Shown here piece by piece: positions 27,076-35,691 of a DNA stretch of 64,000 nucleotides. The position numbers and the translations under genes were made by a program. Under the pieces are notes generated by a model. It was not told where the DNA came from, did not search any database, and saw only the letters and a program-made list of their open reading frames with translations. The first letter of the stretch is position 1. Each line of letters starts with the position of its first letter. The DNA comes from Kribbella soli. Lineage in GTDB: Bacteria; Actinomycetota; Actinomycetes; Propionibacteriales; Kribbellaceae. The stretch lies in assembly GCF_004331345.1 (NCBI RefSeq), contig NZ_SJJZ01000005.1, forward strand, positions 558,001 through 622,000, given 5' to 3'.

Positions 27076-28425
27076 TCAGGCGGTTTCGTCCGGAACCGAC
27101 TCCAGTTTCGGGGTCTCGTCCTTCTTCGTGGCCAGCGAGTCGATCAGCTGCTTGGCCAGCGCGAAACCGGAACCGCCCATCGTGATGGTCTTCACCAGGG
27201 TGTCCTCGATGCCCTGGGCACCGTTCAGCACGACCATGTTGCCGACCTTGTCGAACGAGCTCGCCGCGGCGGTGACGATCTCCGGGTAGGCCTCGGCCAG
27301 CTGCTGCGCGACGACCGCCTCGGTGTTGGTGGCCAGCGCCTCGGCGCGCGCCTTGATACCGGCCGCTTCCGCCATCGCCTTGGCCTGTACGGCGGACGCC
27401 TCGGCCTTACCGTTCAGCTCGGTGGCCTTCGCCTGCGCCTCACCGCGCAGCTGGACCTCCCGGGCGTTCGCCTCGGCGGCCGCGATCTGCGAGTCACGGG
27501 CGGCCTGGGCCAGCGTGCGCTGCCGGTACGCCTCGGCGTCGGCCGGCTTCAGCACCGTCGACTCCAGCTGCTTCTCGGCCAGCGACGCGTTCAGCTTGGC
27601 GGTCTCCGTCTCGGCGACCACGACCTCCTGGCGGGCCAGTGCCTCGGCCAGTGGACCGGACTGCGACGCCTTCGAGTTCGCCTGGTCGACCTCGGCCTGG
27701 TAGCCGGCCTGGGCGATCGAGCTCTCCCGGACCGCCGCGGCCTTCTGGGCGGCGGCGGCCTGCTCGCGCTCGGTCGCCTCCCGGTCCCGCTCGGCCTGCG
27801 CGATCCGCGCCGCGGCCTCGACCGCCGCGGCCTGCGGACGGCCGAGGTTCTTGATGTAGCCGGACTCGTCGTCGATCTCCTGGATCTGGAGCGAGTCCAC
27901 GACCAGGCCGAGCTTCTCCATGTCCCCGGCCAGCGAGCCGCGGATGTTGGTGGTCAACGTCTCCCGGTCGTGCAGCATCTCCTCGACCGTGGTGGAGCCG
28001 ACGATCGCCCGCAGGTGACCCGCGAACAGCTCGTGGATGGTGCCCATCACCTGCTCGTCGCTCTGCTCCAGGAACCGCCGGGCGGCGTTCGCGATCGAGC
28101 CGTAGTCGTCACCGACCTTGTACGCCGTGACGCCCTTGATGTGCAGCGGGATGCCCTGGCTGGACACGCACGTCACGGTCAGCGGCGTCGCGCGGATGTC
28201 CAGCGGCAACCGCCGGACAGTCTGAAAACCTGGGAGAACCGCGGTGCCGCGGCCGACGACGATCTTGAAACCGAGGGTCTCGTTGACCTGCTCGGTGCTC
28301 GAGTGTGCGCCGAGGCCCGAGATGATCAGCGCCTCGTTCGGCTCCGCCACCCGCCAGACCATCCGGAACAGGATCAGAAGGACGACCACCGCGACTGCCG
28401 CGGTGATCAGGTACGTCCAGAGCAT
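27076..28425 (-). CDS. flotillin-family SPFH protein
   Basis: A 449-residue flotillin. An N-terminal membrane anchor (about residues 5-22, YLITAAVAVVVLLILFRMVW) precedes the SPFH domain (about 30-200, with PLDIRATPLTVTCVSSQGIP). Then comes a long Ala/Glu/Gln-rich coiled coil (about 205-360) with the repeating EA-type pattern of flotillins (AQAERDREATEREQAAAAQK). Flotillins organise ordered membrane domains. The gene lies 22 bases downstream of a short NfeD-like gene, its usual operon partner. The role in this organism is inferred from the family. Confidence 0.92.
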   Translation of the reverse strand: MLWTYLITAAVAVVVLLILFRMVWRVAEPNEALIISGLGAHSSTEQVNETLGFKIVVGRGTAVLPGFQTVRRLPLDIRATPLTVTCVSSQGIPLHIKGVTAYKVGDDYGSIANAARRFLEQSDEQVMGTIHELFAGHLRAIVGSTTVEEMLHDRETLTTNIRGSLAGDMEKLGLVVDSLQIQEIDDESGYIKNLGRPQAAAVEAAARIAQAERDREATEREQAAAAQKAAAVRESSIAQAGYQAEVDQANSKASQSGPLAEALARQEVVVAETETAKLNASLAEKQLESTVLKPADAEAYRQRTLAQAARDSQIAAAEANAREVQLRGEAQAKATELNGKAEASAVQAKAMAEAAGIKARAEALATNTEAVVAQQLAEAYPEIVTAAASSFDKVGNMVVLNGAQGIEDTLVKTITMGGSGFALAKQLIDSLATKKDETPKLESVPDETA

Positions 28426-28447
28426 TTCCCCTCCAAGGGAACGTCAG

Positions 28448-28642
28448 TTAGATGGCGCGAGCGACGTACACGGTGCGGGGTGGGTCGAAGTCGACGACGA
28501 CAACCTGCGTCCCCACCTCGAGCACCTCGTCGGTCGCCGGGTAAGCGTAGAAGGCCTCGGTGGCACCCCGGACCGGCAACATCACTTCGCCGACGATCCC
28601 GGGTGCGATCCGGCCGATCACCCGCCCCCGCTTGCCTACCAT
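28448..28642 (-). CDS. NfeD-like OB-fold protein
   Basis: A 64-residue protein with the form of the C-terminal OB-fold of NfeD (MVGKRGRVIGRIAPGIVGEV, then GTQVVVVDFDPPRTVYVARA). It lacks the membrane and protease parts of long NfeD proteins. The ATG at 28642 has GGAGGGG four bases upstream, which fixes the start; a longer frame exists but adds only low-complexity Arg/Pro residues. NfeD partners bind flotillins, and the adjacency and shared strand support that here. Confidence 0.75.
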   Translation of the reverse strand: MVGKRGRVIGRIAPGIVGEVMLPVRGATEAFYAYPATDEVLEVGTQVVVVDFDPPRTVYVARAI

Positions 28643-28787
28643 GTTGCCCCTCCGACGCACTTCCGCCTGCTCCAGTTCCCCGAAGCCTAGACCACGGCCG
28701 GTGGCGTGATCGCGCCTTGTGATCGGCGGCTCGCGGGCGCATGGTTGTGATGTCCGCACGCACGGCCTGGGGGGATGGGGAGGGGCC

Positions 28788-29171
28788 ATGGCCGAAGACG
28801 TTCGGCTCGAGGTCGTCGAAGCGGAGGCTGACGAGGACCAGCTCGAAGTCCTGGCGCTGCTGCTGCGACAGGAGCTGTTGATGCTCGACGTGGACTCGGT
28901 CGAGCCGTATCAGGAGGGCACCGCGCCGGAAGGCTCGAAGGGCGGTCCGGCGGCAGTCGCCGGGCTGCTGAGTGTTTCGGTGGCGCCGGGACTGCAGGCC
29001 CTCGGCTCGATCATCGTGGTGATCCGGGAATGGCTGCGCCGATCGGGATCCGTACGGACCGTGAAGGTCACCATCGACGGCGACGTGATCGAGTTGAGCG
29101 GCGCCACCGGCGAGCTGCAGCAGCAACTGGTCGACGCGTTCGTACGACGGCACGCCGGGGCGGACGTGTGA
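28788..29171 (+). CDS. EACC1-like effector-associated component
   Basis: A 127-residue protein resembling effector-associated constant component 1 (EACC1), a small protein seen next to caspase-like effectors in actinobacterial conflict systems. Conserved look: an N-terminal acidic strand region, EGSKGGPAAVAGLLSVSVAP, then ALGSIIVVIREWLRRSGSVR, VTIDGDVIELSGATGELQQQ and LVDAFVRRHA. A strong site GGGGAGGGG precedes the ATG. One base after its stop an ATG opens a frame that reads as a caspase N terminus and then breaks off (next feature), so this is the intact half of a decayed two-gene system. The EACC1 call is from memory of the family, and function beyond association is inferred. Confidence 0.65.
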   Translation: MAEDVRLEVVEAEADEDQLEVLALLLRQELLMLDVDSVEPYQEGTAPEGSKGGPAAVAGLLSVSVAPGLQALGSIIVVIREWLRRSGSVRTVKVTIDGDVIELSGATGELQQQLVDAFVRRHAGADV

Positions 29172-29172
29172 G

Positions 29173-29340
29173 ATGGACGGCGCCCGGGTCGCGCTCGTCG
29201 TCGCGAACGATCAGTACGACGACCCCGGCCTGAGACAACTCGTCGCCCCGGCGCAGGACGCGGCGACCGCGTTCGTCGGCAACGCGCTCGTGATCGCCGC
29301 TGTGCTCAGCCGCGCACTGCGCCTTCCGTCGCGCCCTTGA
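29173..29340 (+). pseudogene. truncated caspase-like (peptidase C14) gene start
   Basis: Translation from the ATG at 29173, one base after the EACC1 stop, gives a start typical of actinobacterial caspase effectors: MDGARVALVVANDQYDDPGL followed by RQLVAPAQDAA. After about 31 residues the resemblance stops and the frame ends at TGA 29338-29340 (55 residues in total). The catalytic His/Cys region is absent. The last 35 bases overlap the antisense 3' end of the sugar permease. The break lies near 29262-29305 and marks a deletion or rearrangement that joined the cassette to the sugar operon. It should be non-functional. Confidence 0.75.
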
Positions 29341-30133
29341 TGAACTGGCGGGCGAAGATCGCGAACACGATCACCAGCGGGATCATCGCCAGCAACGCGC
29401 CGGTCATCACCATGCTGTAGTCCACACCGTGCGAGCGGTTCAGTGTCGACAGAGCGACCTGCAGCGTCACGTGGTCCGGGTTGGTCAGCACGATCAGCGG
29501 CCACATGTAGTCGTTCCAGGAACCGACGAACGTGAAGATGCCGAGGAACGCCAGCGCGGGCCGCGCCGACGGCAGCGCGACGTGCCAGTACGTTCCGAAG
29601 AAGCCGCAGCCGTCCAGCGTCGCGGCCTCGATCAGCTCGTCGTGGATCGAGTTCTGGAAGTACTGCCGCATCCAGAAGATGCCGAACGCGTTCGCCGCGC
29701 CTGGGATGATCAGCGCCTTCAGTGAGCCGACCCAGCCGAGGATCGCCATCGTCTGGAACTGCGGTACGGCGGCCAGTTGCGCCGGCAGCAGCATCGTCGC
29801 CAGCAGGATCACGAACAACGCGTTCCGCCCCGGGAACCGGAACTTGGCGAACGTGAACGCCGCCAGCGAGTCGAAGAACAGCACCAGCAACGTGGTCGAG
29901 ATCGCCACGACCGCGGTGTTCGCCATCGACTGGAAGAACGCGACGTTCTCCAGCACGTGCCGGACGTTGTCGCCGAAATGACCGCCGAAGCTGAACTTCG
30001 GCGGGAACCGGTAGATGTCCGCGGTCGTGTTGGACGCCATCACGATCGTCCAGAAGAACGGGAACATGAACACCAGCAGCGCCAGCCCGAGCGCCGCGTG
30101 CAGCGCGAGGCCGCGCAGCCGGTACCGCGTCAT
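29306..30133 (-). CDS. sugar ABC transporter permease (MalG type)
   Basis: A 275-residue inner-membrane permease with six hydrophobic segments, first at about residues 13-33 (ALGLALLVFMFPFFW). The EAA loop that contacts the ATPase reads EAATLDGCGFFGTYWHVALP. It is the last gene of the minus-strand set kinase - binding protein - permease - permease and overlaps the preceding permease stop by four bases (ATGA). No ATPase is encoded nearby; actinobacteria often use one shared MsiK-type ATPase for many such transporters. Its 3' end overlaps the truncated caspase frame on the other strand. Confidence 0.93.
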   Translation of the reverse strand: MTRYRLRGLALHAALGLALLVFMFPFFWTIVMASNTTADIYRFPPKFSFGGHFGDNVRHVLENVAFFQSMANTAVVAISTTLLVLFFDSLAAFTFAKFRFPGRNALFVILLATMLLPAQLAAVPQFQTMAILGWVGSLKALIIPGAANAFGIFWMRQYFQNSIHDELIEAATLDGCGFFGTYWHVALPSARPALAFLGIFTFVGSWNDYMWPLIVLTNPDHVTLQVALSTLNRSHGVDYSMVMTGALLAMIPLVIVFAIFARQFIKGATEGAVRG

Positions 30134-31059
30134 CGGTCCTCACTCCGTCCACGGAAGATCCGCCAGTTGATTGCCGTGAACAACAACACGAGCGCGAAGA
30201 TGCTCAGCGCGATCGCCGCGGCGTACCCGTAGTCGTTGTCCAGGAACGCGGCCCGGTAGAAGAACAGCACCACGGTCATCCCGCTCTGCCCGGTGCCGCC
30301 GCTGTTGCCGACCATCACCTGCGGCTCGGTGAACGTCTGCAGTCCGCCGATCGTCGACATGATGACGGTGAACAGTACGACGGGACGCAGCTGCGGCAAC
30401 GTGATCGAGAAGAACGTCCGTACCACTCCCGCCCCGTCCACCTTCGCGGCCTCGTACTGGTCCTTCGGGATCGCCTGCAGACCGGCCAGGTAGATCAGCG
30501 TGTTGTACCCGACCCACTGCCACACGATCATCGTGGAGATCGCGATCTTGATGCCCCACGGCTGCCCGAGCCAGTCCTGCTGCGGGATGCCGAGCGAGCG
30601 CAGCGCGGCGTTCACCAGACCGAAGTTCGTGCTGAAGATCGAGCTGAAGAAGATCGCCATCGCGACCAGCGACGTGACGTTCGGGATGAAGTACGCGATC
30701 CGGTAGACGTTCGTGAACCGGACCGCCGACTGCAGCATCACCGCCAGAATCAGCGCGAGCACCAGCGTCGGGACCGTCGACATCAGGAACAGTACGACGG
30801 TGTTCTCCAGCGACTGCCAGAACGTCGGGTCCTTGACCAGGAACGCGAAGTTGTCCAGCCCGGTGAACCGGCGCGCGCTCAGGCCGTCCCAGCGCTGGAA
30901 CGCCAGCACGATCGTGGACAGCATCGGGTACAGCCCGAACACCGCGAACAGGACGTAGAACGGCGACAGCGCCAGGTAGAACCGCCAGTACGACCAGATC
31001 TGCCGCTTGACGGGTGTTTTCGTCAACGTGGGCGTGGACACAGTCGCCGTAGCTGTCAC
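30130..31059 (-). CDS. sugar ABC transporter permease (MalF type)
   Basis: A 309-residue permease. The first membrane segment follows a short cytosolic N terminus (FYLALSPFYVLFAVFGLYPM), and the EAA loop reads YEAAKVDGAGVVRTFFSITL. The start is a GTG overlapping the binding-protein stop by four bases (GTGA), inferred from operon spacing; a much longer frame upstream is antisense-like and not real. It pairs with the MalG-type subunit and the lipoprotein to import a carbohydrate, probably a di- or oligosaccharide given the adjacent kinase and glycosidase. Confidence 0.93.
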   Translation of the reverse strand: MTATATVSTPTLTKTPVKRQIWSYWRFYLALSPFYVLFAVFGLYPMLSTIVLAFQRWDGLSARRFTGLDNFAFLVKDPTFWQSLENTVVLFLMSTVPTLVLALILAVMLQSAVRFTNVYRIAYFIPNVTSLVAMAIFFSSIFSTNFGLVNAALRSLGIPQQDWLGQPWGIKIAISTMIVWQWVGYNTLIYLAGLQAIPKDQYEAAKVDGAGVVRTFFSITLPQLRPVVLFTVIMSTIGGLQTFTEPQVMVGNSGGTGQSGMTVVLFFYRAAFLDNDYGYAAAIALSIFALVLLFTAINWRIFRGRSEDR

Positions 31060-32345
31060 TGCACCCCCTGCCGCTTGGCGATCGCCTTCGCCTTCGAGAC
31101 GGCGGCGGACCACGCCGCGTCCGAGGTCTTGGCGCCGGTCTGCACGGTCTTCAGCTCGTCGTGGAACGGCGCGGCGACCGCGTCGTCGAACGGGCTCTGG
31201 TACGCGACCGGGATCGCCTTCGCGGCCGGGCCGAAGACGTCGATCGGGACCTGGCCGCCGAAGAACGTGTCGGCCGCCTTGAGCTGCGGCTTGTCGTACG
31301 CCGCCGGCGTCGACGGGAAGATCTGGGCGTCGGCGAACGCCTTGGCCTCGTTGTCGGCGCTGAGCATGTACTTGATCACGTCGAACGCCTTCTGCGGATC
31401 GGCGGCGTTCTTGGTGATCGCGAGGAACGAGCCGCCGAAGTTCGCCGCACCGCTCGGTGTCGGTGCGAGCCGCCACTTGCCCGCGGTCTTCTTCACCGCG
31501 GACTTGATGTCCAGCGCGACCCAGGCCGCCCCGATATGCGCGGGCACCGTGCCCTGGTCAAGGCCGGCGTTCCAGTCCGGCGAGCCGCTCGGCGTCTTGC
31601 CGTCGATCTTCATTGTCATCGCCTTGACCGAGGTGTCCCAGGCCTTGCGGATGTGGTCCTGGTCGCCGATGAACTTGTTGTCCTTGGAGATGTACCGCTC
31701 GGTGCCCTGGCCGATGACCATGTCGTAGAGGTCGGTGGCGTCCCAGACCAGCAGCGCCTTCGGGTTCTTCGCCTTCAGCTGGACACCGGCGGCGAAGAAG
31801 TCGTCCCAGGTCTTGAGCTGCTCGGCCACCTTCGCAGGGTCGCTCGGCAGCCCGGCCGCCGCGAAGACGTCCTCGCGGTAGTACAGCGCGGTCGGGCCGA
31901 CGTCGATCGGCAGACCGATGACCTTGCCGTCCAGCGTGGTGGCCTGCTTGACCTTCCACTCCAGGTAGTCGCCGAGGATCGAGTCGGCTCCGACGGTCTT
32001 CAGGTCCACGAACCGCTCGGCCTGGGGCAGGAGCGACGCGATGTCCTCACCCTTCAGGCCGGTGATGTCCGGGATCGACGTACCGCCGTTGAAGGTGGTG
32101 ATCAGCTTCTGCTTGAAGTCGCCGCCGATCTCGGAGTACTTGATCTTCGGGTCCGGGAAGTGCGCGATCGTGTCGTCCAGCACCGACTTGCCGAGACCGC
32201 CCGGCCAGCACCACATGGTGAGCTCGGTGGCGACGTTCTTCTTGGCCGGCGTACCGGTGCTGTTCATTCCTGACGAGCAGCCGACCAGCGACCCGCCCGC
32301 TACGGCTGCGAAGCCCCCGAGCAATGTCCGACGTGAGAGCTCCAT
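31056..32345 (-). CDS. sugar ABC transporter substrate-binding lipoprotein
   Basis: A 429-residue extracellular solute-binding protein. The signal has a twin-arginine look (LSRRTLLGGFAAVAGGSLVG) and a lipobox ending at Cys (GSLVGCSSG), so it should be a membrane-anchored lipoprotein exported by the Tat route. Domain family 1 features include GLPIDVGPTALYYREDVFAA and the C-terminal FDVIKYMLSADNEAKAF. The ATG at 32345 is chosen for GGAAGG upstream and the position of the signal. It lies four bases downstream of the PfkB kinase gene. The ligand is unknown. Confidence 0.93.
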   Translation of the reverse strand: MELSRRTLLGGFAAVAGGSLVGCSSGMNSTGTPAKKNVATELTMWCWPGGLGKSVLDDTIAHFPDPKIKYSEIGGDFKQKLITTFNGGTSIPDITGLKGEDIASLLPQAERFVDLKTVGADSILGDYLEWKVKQATTLDGKVIGLPIDVGPTALYYREDVFAAAGLPSDPAKVAEQLKTWDDFFAAGVQLKAKNPKALLVWDATDLYDMVIGQGTERYISKDNKFIGDQDHIRKAWDTSVKAMTMKIDGKTPSGSPDWNAGLDQGTVPAHIGAAWVALDIKSAVKKTAGKWRLAPTPSGAANFGGSFLAITKNAADPQKAFDVIKYMLSADNEAKAFADAQIFPSTPAAYDKPQLKAADTFFGGQVPIDVFGPAAKAIPVAYQSPFDDAVAAPFHDELKTVQTGAKTSDAAWSAAVSKAKAIAKRQGVQ

Positions 32346-32349
32346 GGTT

Positions 32350-33297
32350 CTACCTTCCTGAGTGTGCACTGATCAGTGCCTGGAGGTGGTGGTCTTCGGG
32401 ATGGGCTGCCTGCCAGGCCACGAGGTCGGCCCAGCGCGGTGCGGCGTCCGCACCGCCCAGCCGAGTGACGGAAAGCGCCGCGGTGAGTGCGGCGAACCGC
32501 ACCCGCAGCGCCAGCGGCAGGTCCCAGAGCGTGGCGGCGATGAAGCCGGCGGCGAACACATCACCCGCCCCGGTGGTGTCCGCCGCCGGGACCGCATACG
32601 CAGGTACGGCGACTTGCTCGCCAGTACTCGCGTCGAGTGCAGTGGCGCCCGCAGCACCGTTGGACACGACCACCAGCGGCACCTGCTCCGCCAACCGGCG
32701 CATGGCCTGCTCTGGTGAGTCCGTCCGCGTGTAGTGCATGGCCTCGTCGGCGTTCGGCAGGAAAACGTCGCAGTGCTGGAGCTGGTCGAGCACTGCCGGG
32801 TCCCACTGCTCGGTCGGGTCCCAGCCGACGTCTGCGAACACCACGCTGCCGGCCGCCTTCGCCTTCGCCAGCCACTCGTTCGGCCAGGATCCGATGTGGG
32901 CGGCGACGGCTCGAGCAGCCGGCGGCGTGGTGATCAGCTCGTCGGCCGACAGCAGGGGAGGGGTACCCCGGGTGACCAGTGCCCTGTCGTTGTCGTAGGC
33001 AAGGGCCACGGTGAGGGGCGTCTGCCAGCCGGCGAGTCTGCGGGAGAGTGTCAGATCGATGCCCTCGGCGGTCAGGTACGTCCAGACCCGGTCACCGTCG
33101 GCGTCCGCCCCGAAGGCCGCGGCCATGCCGGTCCGCAGCCCGAGCCGGGCGAGGGCGACCGCGAAGTTCGCGATGCCGCCCGGGCTCTCGTGGGACTCGG
33201 TGGCCCAGACCTCGGTGCCGGGACGCGGCGCAGAAGGCAGGCCAAGCACCAGGTCCTGGAAGACCAGACCGGACACCACTACGTCCAGCTCATGCAT
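32350..33297 (-). CDS. PfkB-family carbohydrate kinase
   Basis: A 315-residue ribokinase-fold enzyme. The N-terminal substrate loop contains GGIANFAVALARLG (about residues 40-53), and the second PfkB signature with the catalytic Asp is DTTGAGDVFAAGF (about residues 240-252). It is the first gene of the transport operon and is divergent from the DeoR regulator. The likely job is to phosphorylate the imported sugar or its hydrolysis product; whether that feeds the GH4 enzyme, which often needs phosphorylated sugars, is an open point raised in the findings. Confidence 0.92.
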   Translation of the reverse strand: MHELDVVVSGLVFQDLVLGLPSAPRPGTEVWATESHESPGGIANFAVALARLGLRTGMAAAFGADADGDRVWTYLTAEGIDLTLSRRLAGWQTPLTVALAYDNDRALVTRGTPPLLSADELITTPPAARAVAAHIGSWPNEWLAKAKAAGSVVFADVGWDPTEQWDPAVLDQLQHCDVFLPNADEAMHYTRTDSPEQAMRRLAEQVPLVVVSNGAAGATALDASTGEQVAVPAYAVPAADTTGAGDVFAAGFIAATLWDLPLALRVRFAALTAALSVTRLGGADAAPRWADLVAWQAAHPEDHHLQALISAHSGR

Positions 33298-33329
33298 GCT
33301 GCGCCACACTCCTGCACGCTCGATCAAAC

Positions 33330-33368
33330 TCGTGCACGAATCTAAAGTCGAGTGCGCAAGATGCGCAA
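33330..33368. promoter_or_regulatory. candidate DeoR operator region
   Basis: The 126-base divergent gap holds the palindrome TCGTGCACGA (33330-33339) and a direct repeat TGCGCAA at 33353-33359 and 33362-33368 (9-base period). These are the only ordered sequences between kinase and regulator, so DeoR control of both directions is likely. Confidence 0.45.
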
Positions 33369-33423
33369 TACCTGATCAGAAGATTGACTGAGAATGACGG
33401 AGTTTGCGTGATACGGTCTCTCT

Positions 33424-34176
33424 GTGTTGCCAAAGCAGCGTCAGGATCAGATCGTCCGCGCGCTCCGGGTCGACGGGGCCGGGGGCGTCAAGGTGCTCGC
33501 CGGGAAGCTCGGCGTCAGCGAGGCCACCATCCGGCGCGACCTCGAGCAGCTGCACGCCGAGGGTCGCCTGACCCGCGTGTACGGCGGTGCGCTCGCGGTC
33601 GACGGCGGTGACGAACCGTTCGCCGACGTGAACGCCGTCCATGCCGAGCAGAAGGACCGGATCGCGCGTCGTGCTGCCGAGCTGGTCGCCGACGGCGAGT
33701 CGGTGCTGCTGGACATCGGTACGACGGCACTCCGGGTCGCACAGCACCTGCACGGCCGGTCGTTGACCGTGGTGACCAGCAACCTCGCCGTACTGGAGGA
33801 GCTGCAGAACGACGAGCAGATCGAGCTGATCGTGCTGGGCGGGTTCGTGCGGCGCAGCTACCGGTCGCTGGTCGGCTACCTGACCGAGGAGAGTCTGCGG
33901 CAGATCCATGTCGACTGGCTGTTCCTGGGGACCAGTGGGGTCCGCCCGGACGGCCGTGTCATGGACAGCACGATGATCGAGGTGCCGGTCAAGCGGGCGA
34001 TGATCAACGCCGCCGACCGGGTGGTCCTGCTCGCCGACCGGACGAAGTTCCCGGGCCACGGCGTCGCTCGGGTGTGCGAGCCGGGGGAGCTCTCCATGGT
34101 CGTCACCGAATCTGACTCCGACAAGGCAACCTGTGCCCAACTGACCGAAGCGGGAGTAGAGGTGGTTCTGGCGTGA
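33424..34176 (+). CDS. DeoR-family transcriptional regulator
   Basis: A 250-residue sugar-responsive repressor. The DeoR helix-turn-helix is at about residues 5-57 (QRQDQIVRALRVDGAGGVKV, then LGVSEATIRRDLEQLHAEGR, LTRVYGGA). The C-terminal sensor has the family's LLDIGTTALRVAQHL and LGTSGVRPDGRVMDS. Starts with GTG and overlaps the GH4 gene as GTGA. It faces the kinase-ABC operon, so it most likely controls both directions and responds to a phosphosugar made by this pathway. Confidence 0.93.
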   Translation: MLPKQRQDQIVRALRVDGAGGVKVLAGKLGVSEATIRRDLEQLHAEGRLTRVYGGALAVDGGDEPFADVNAVHAEQKDRIARRAAELVADGESVLLDIGTTALRVAQHLHGRSLTVVTSNLAVLEELQNDEQIELIVLGGFVRRSYRSLVGYLTEESLRQIHVDWLFLGTSGVRPDGRVMDSTMIEVPVKRAMINAADRVVLLADRTKFPGHGVARVCEPGELSMVVTESDSDKATCAQLTEAGVEVVLA

Positions 34177-35516
34177 AGCTGACGATCCTGGGTGGGGGCG
34201 GTTTCCGGGTTCCGCTCGTGTACCACGCGCTGCTCGGCGACCGTGGAGCTGGACGGATCACCGACGTTGTCCTCTATGACACCGACCGCACGCGGCTTGC
34301 GGCGATCGGAGCCGTGCTCCGCCAGCAGGCAGCCGGCCCCGAGCGGCCCCCGGTCGTGACCGAGACGACCGACCTCGATGCGGCGTTGCGCGGTGCCGAC
34401 TTCATCTTCTCGGCCATCCGGGTGGGCGGCCTCGAGGGGCGCACCATCGACGAGCGGGTCGCCCTCGGCCTCGGCGTCCTGGGGCAGGAGACCGTCGGCG
34501 CCGGTGGGATCGCCTATGGGCTGCGGACGCTGCCGGTCGCCGTGCAGATCGCTCAGCGGATCGCGGCGGTCGCTCCGGAAGCGTGGACCATCAACTTCAC
34601 GAACCCGGCCGGCATGGTGACGGAGGCGATGATTCCGTACCTGGGCGACCGGGTGATCGGCATCTGCGACTCCCCGTCGGGTCTGGGGCGGCGGGCGGCG
34701 CTGGCACTCGGTGTGGACCCGTCTACTGCGTTCTACGACTACGCCGGCCTGAACCACCTCGGCTGGCTGCGCGGGCTGCGGTCCGGCGGAGTGGACCGGT
34801 TGCCGGACCTGCTGCAGTCGGCCGATGCGTTGGCCTCCTTCGAGGAGGGCCGGCTGTTCGGTGTGGACTGGCTGCGGTCGCTGGGGTCGATTCCGAACGA
34901 GTACCTGCACTACTACTACTTCGCTCGCGAGACGCTGGCCGCCGTACAAGGGGTGCGGCAGACGCGGGGCACGTTCCTGCTGGAGCAGCAGTCCGCGTTC
35001 TACGCCGAGACCGGGGAGCATCCCGAGCAGGCGTTCGAGCTGTGGCAGAAGACCCGGGCCGAGCGCGAGTCGACGTACATGGTGGAGAGCCGTGAGGTCG
35101 CGGACGCGGGGGAGCGGGACGAGCGCGACATGGCGGCCGGTGGGTACGAGCAGGTCGCGCTGTCGCTGATGCGGGCGATCGCTCACAACGAGCGGGCCTC
35201 GCTGATCCTGAACGTCCGCAACCGCGGCGTACTGCGTCACCTCGACGACGACGCCGTGGTGGAGATCCCCTGCACCGTGGACGCCAACGGGGCACTGCCG
35301 GTGACCGTGTCACAACTGACCGACCACCAGGCCGGTCTGGTGAGCGCTGTGAAAGCCGTCGAGCGCGCGACCATCGAGGCCGCGACCACTGCCTCCCGGG
35401 ACACGGCTGTGAAGGCGTTCGCCTACCATCCGCTCGTGGACTCGGTGACGGTCGCCCGCAGCCTCCTGGATACGTACGTCGACCATCTCCCGAACCTGGC
35501 GTACCTACGCCCCTGA
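34173..35516 (+). CDS. GH4 family glycosidase (6-phospho-beta-glucosidase-like)
   Basis: A 447-residue enzyme of glycoside hydrolase family 4, which uses NAD and a divalent metal in a redox-assisted mechanism. NAD-binding N terminus KLTILGGGGFRVPLVYHALL; the family motif NFTNPAGMVTEAMI; the metal-binding part VIGICDSPSGLG with DYAGLNHLGWLRG. The usual 6-phospho-glucosidase motif at this point is CNVP; CDSP is different, so the substrate may not be phosphorylated at O6. It overlaps the DeoR gene by four bases and shares its regulation. Confidence 0.88.
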   Translation: MKLTILGGGGFRVPLVYHALLGDRGAGRITDVVLYDTDRTRLAAIGAVLRQQAAGPERPPVVTETTDLDAALRGADFIFSAIRVGGLEGRTIDERVALGLGVLGQETVGAGGIAYGLRTLPVAVQIAQRIAAVAPEAWTINFTNPAGMVTEAMIPYLGDRVIGICDSPSGLGRRAALALGVDPSTAFYDYAGLNHLGWLRGLRSGGVDRLPDLLQSADALASFEEGRLFGVDWLRSLGSIPNEYLHYYYFARETLAAVQGVRQTRGTFLLEQQSAFYAETGEHPEQAFELWQKTRAERESTYMVESREVADAGERDERDMAAGGYEQVALSLMRAIAHNERASLILNVRNRGVLRHLDDDAVVEIPCTVDANGALPVTVSQLTDHQAGLVSAVKAVERATIEAATTASRDTAVKAFAYHPLVDSVTVARSLLDTYVDHLPNLAYLRP

Positions 35517-35522
35517 GGCCAA

Positions 35523-35552
35523 TTGGTTGGGCAGCCCTGTTTCTGGCACAAT
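35523..35552 (+). promoter_or_regulatory. putative rpsP promoter
   Basis: TTGGTT (35523-35528) and CACAAT (35547-35552) are separated by 18 bases, an acceptable housekeeping promoter. It lies 140 bases before the S16 start, leaving a long leader. Confidence 0.35.
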
Positions 35553-35691
35553 GGCCTGCTGAGTCCGTCCAGGTTCTGTGCAGCCCTCTAACTCCACTGC
35601 CCGGCCGGCCCATCGAGCTGTCACTGTGTTGTCCCCACGACGCGTCGTGCAGTTCATCAAGACAGTAATTTCCAAGGGAGACCCCACAAAC

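Noticed and set aside
30130-31476. Longer start for the MalF-type permease (448 codons)
   Set aside because: The extra 139 residues overlap the binding-protein gene and are Arg/Asp-rich shadow sequence; the GTG at 31059 gives the standard four-base overlap.
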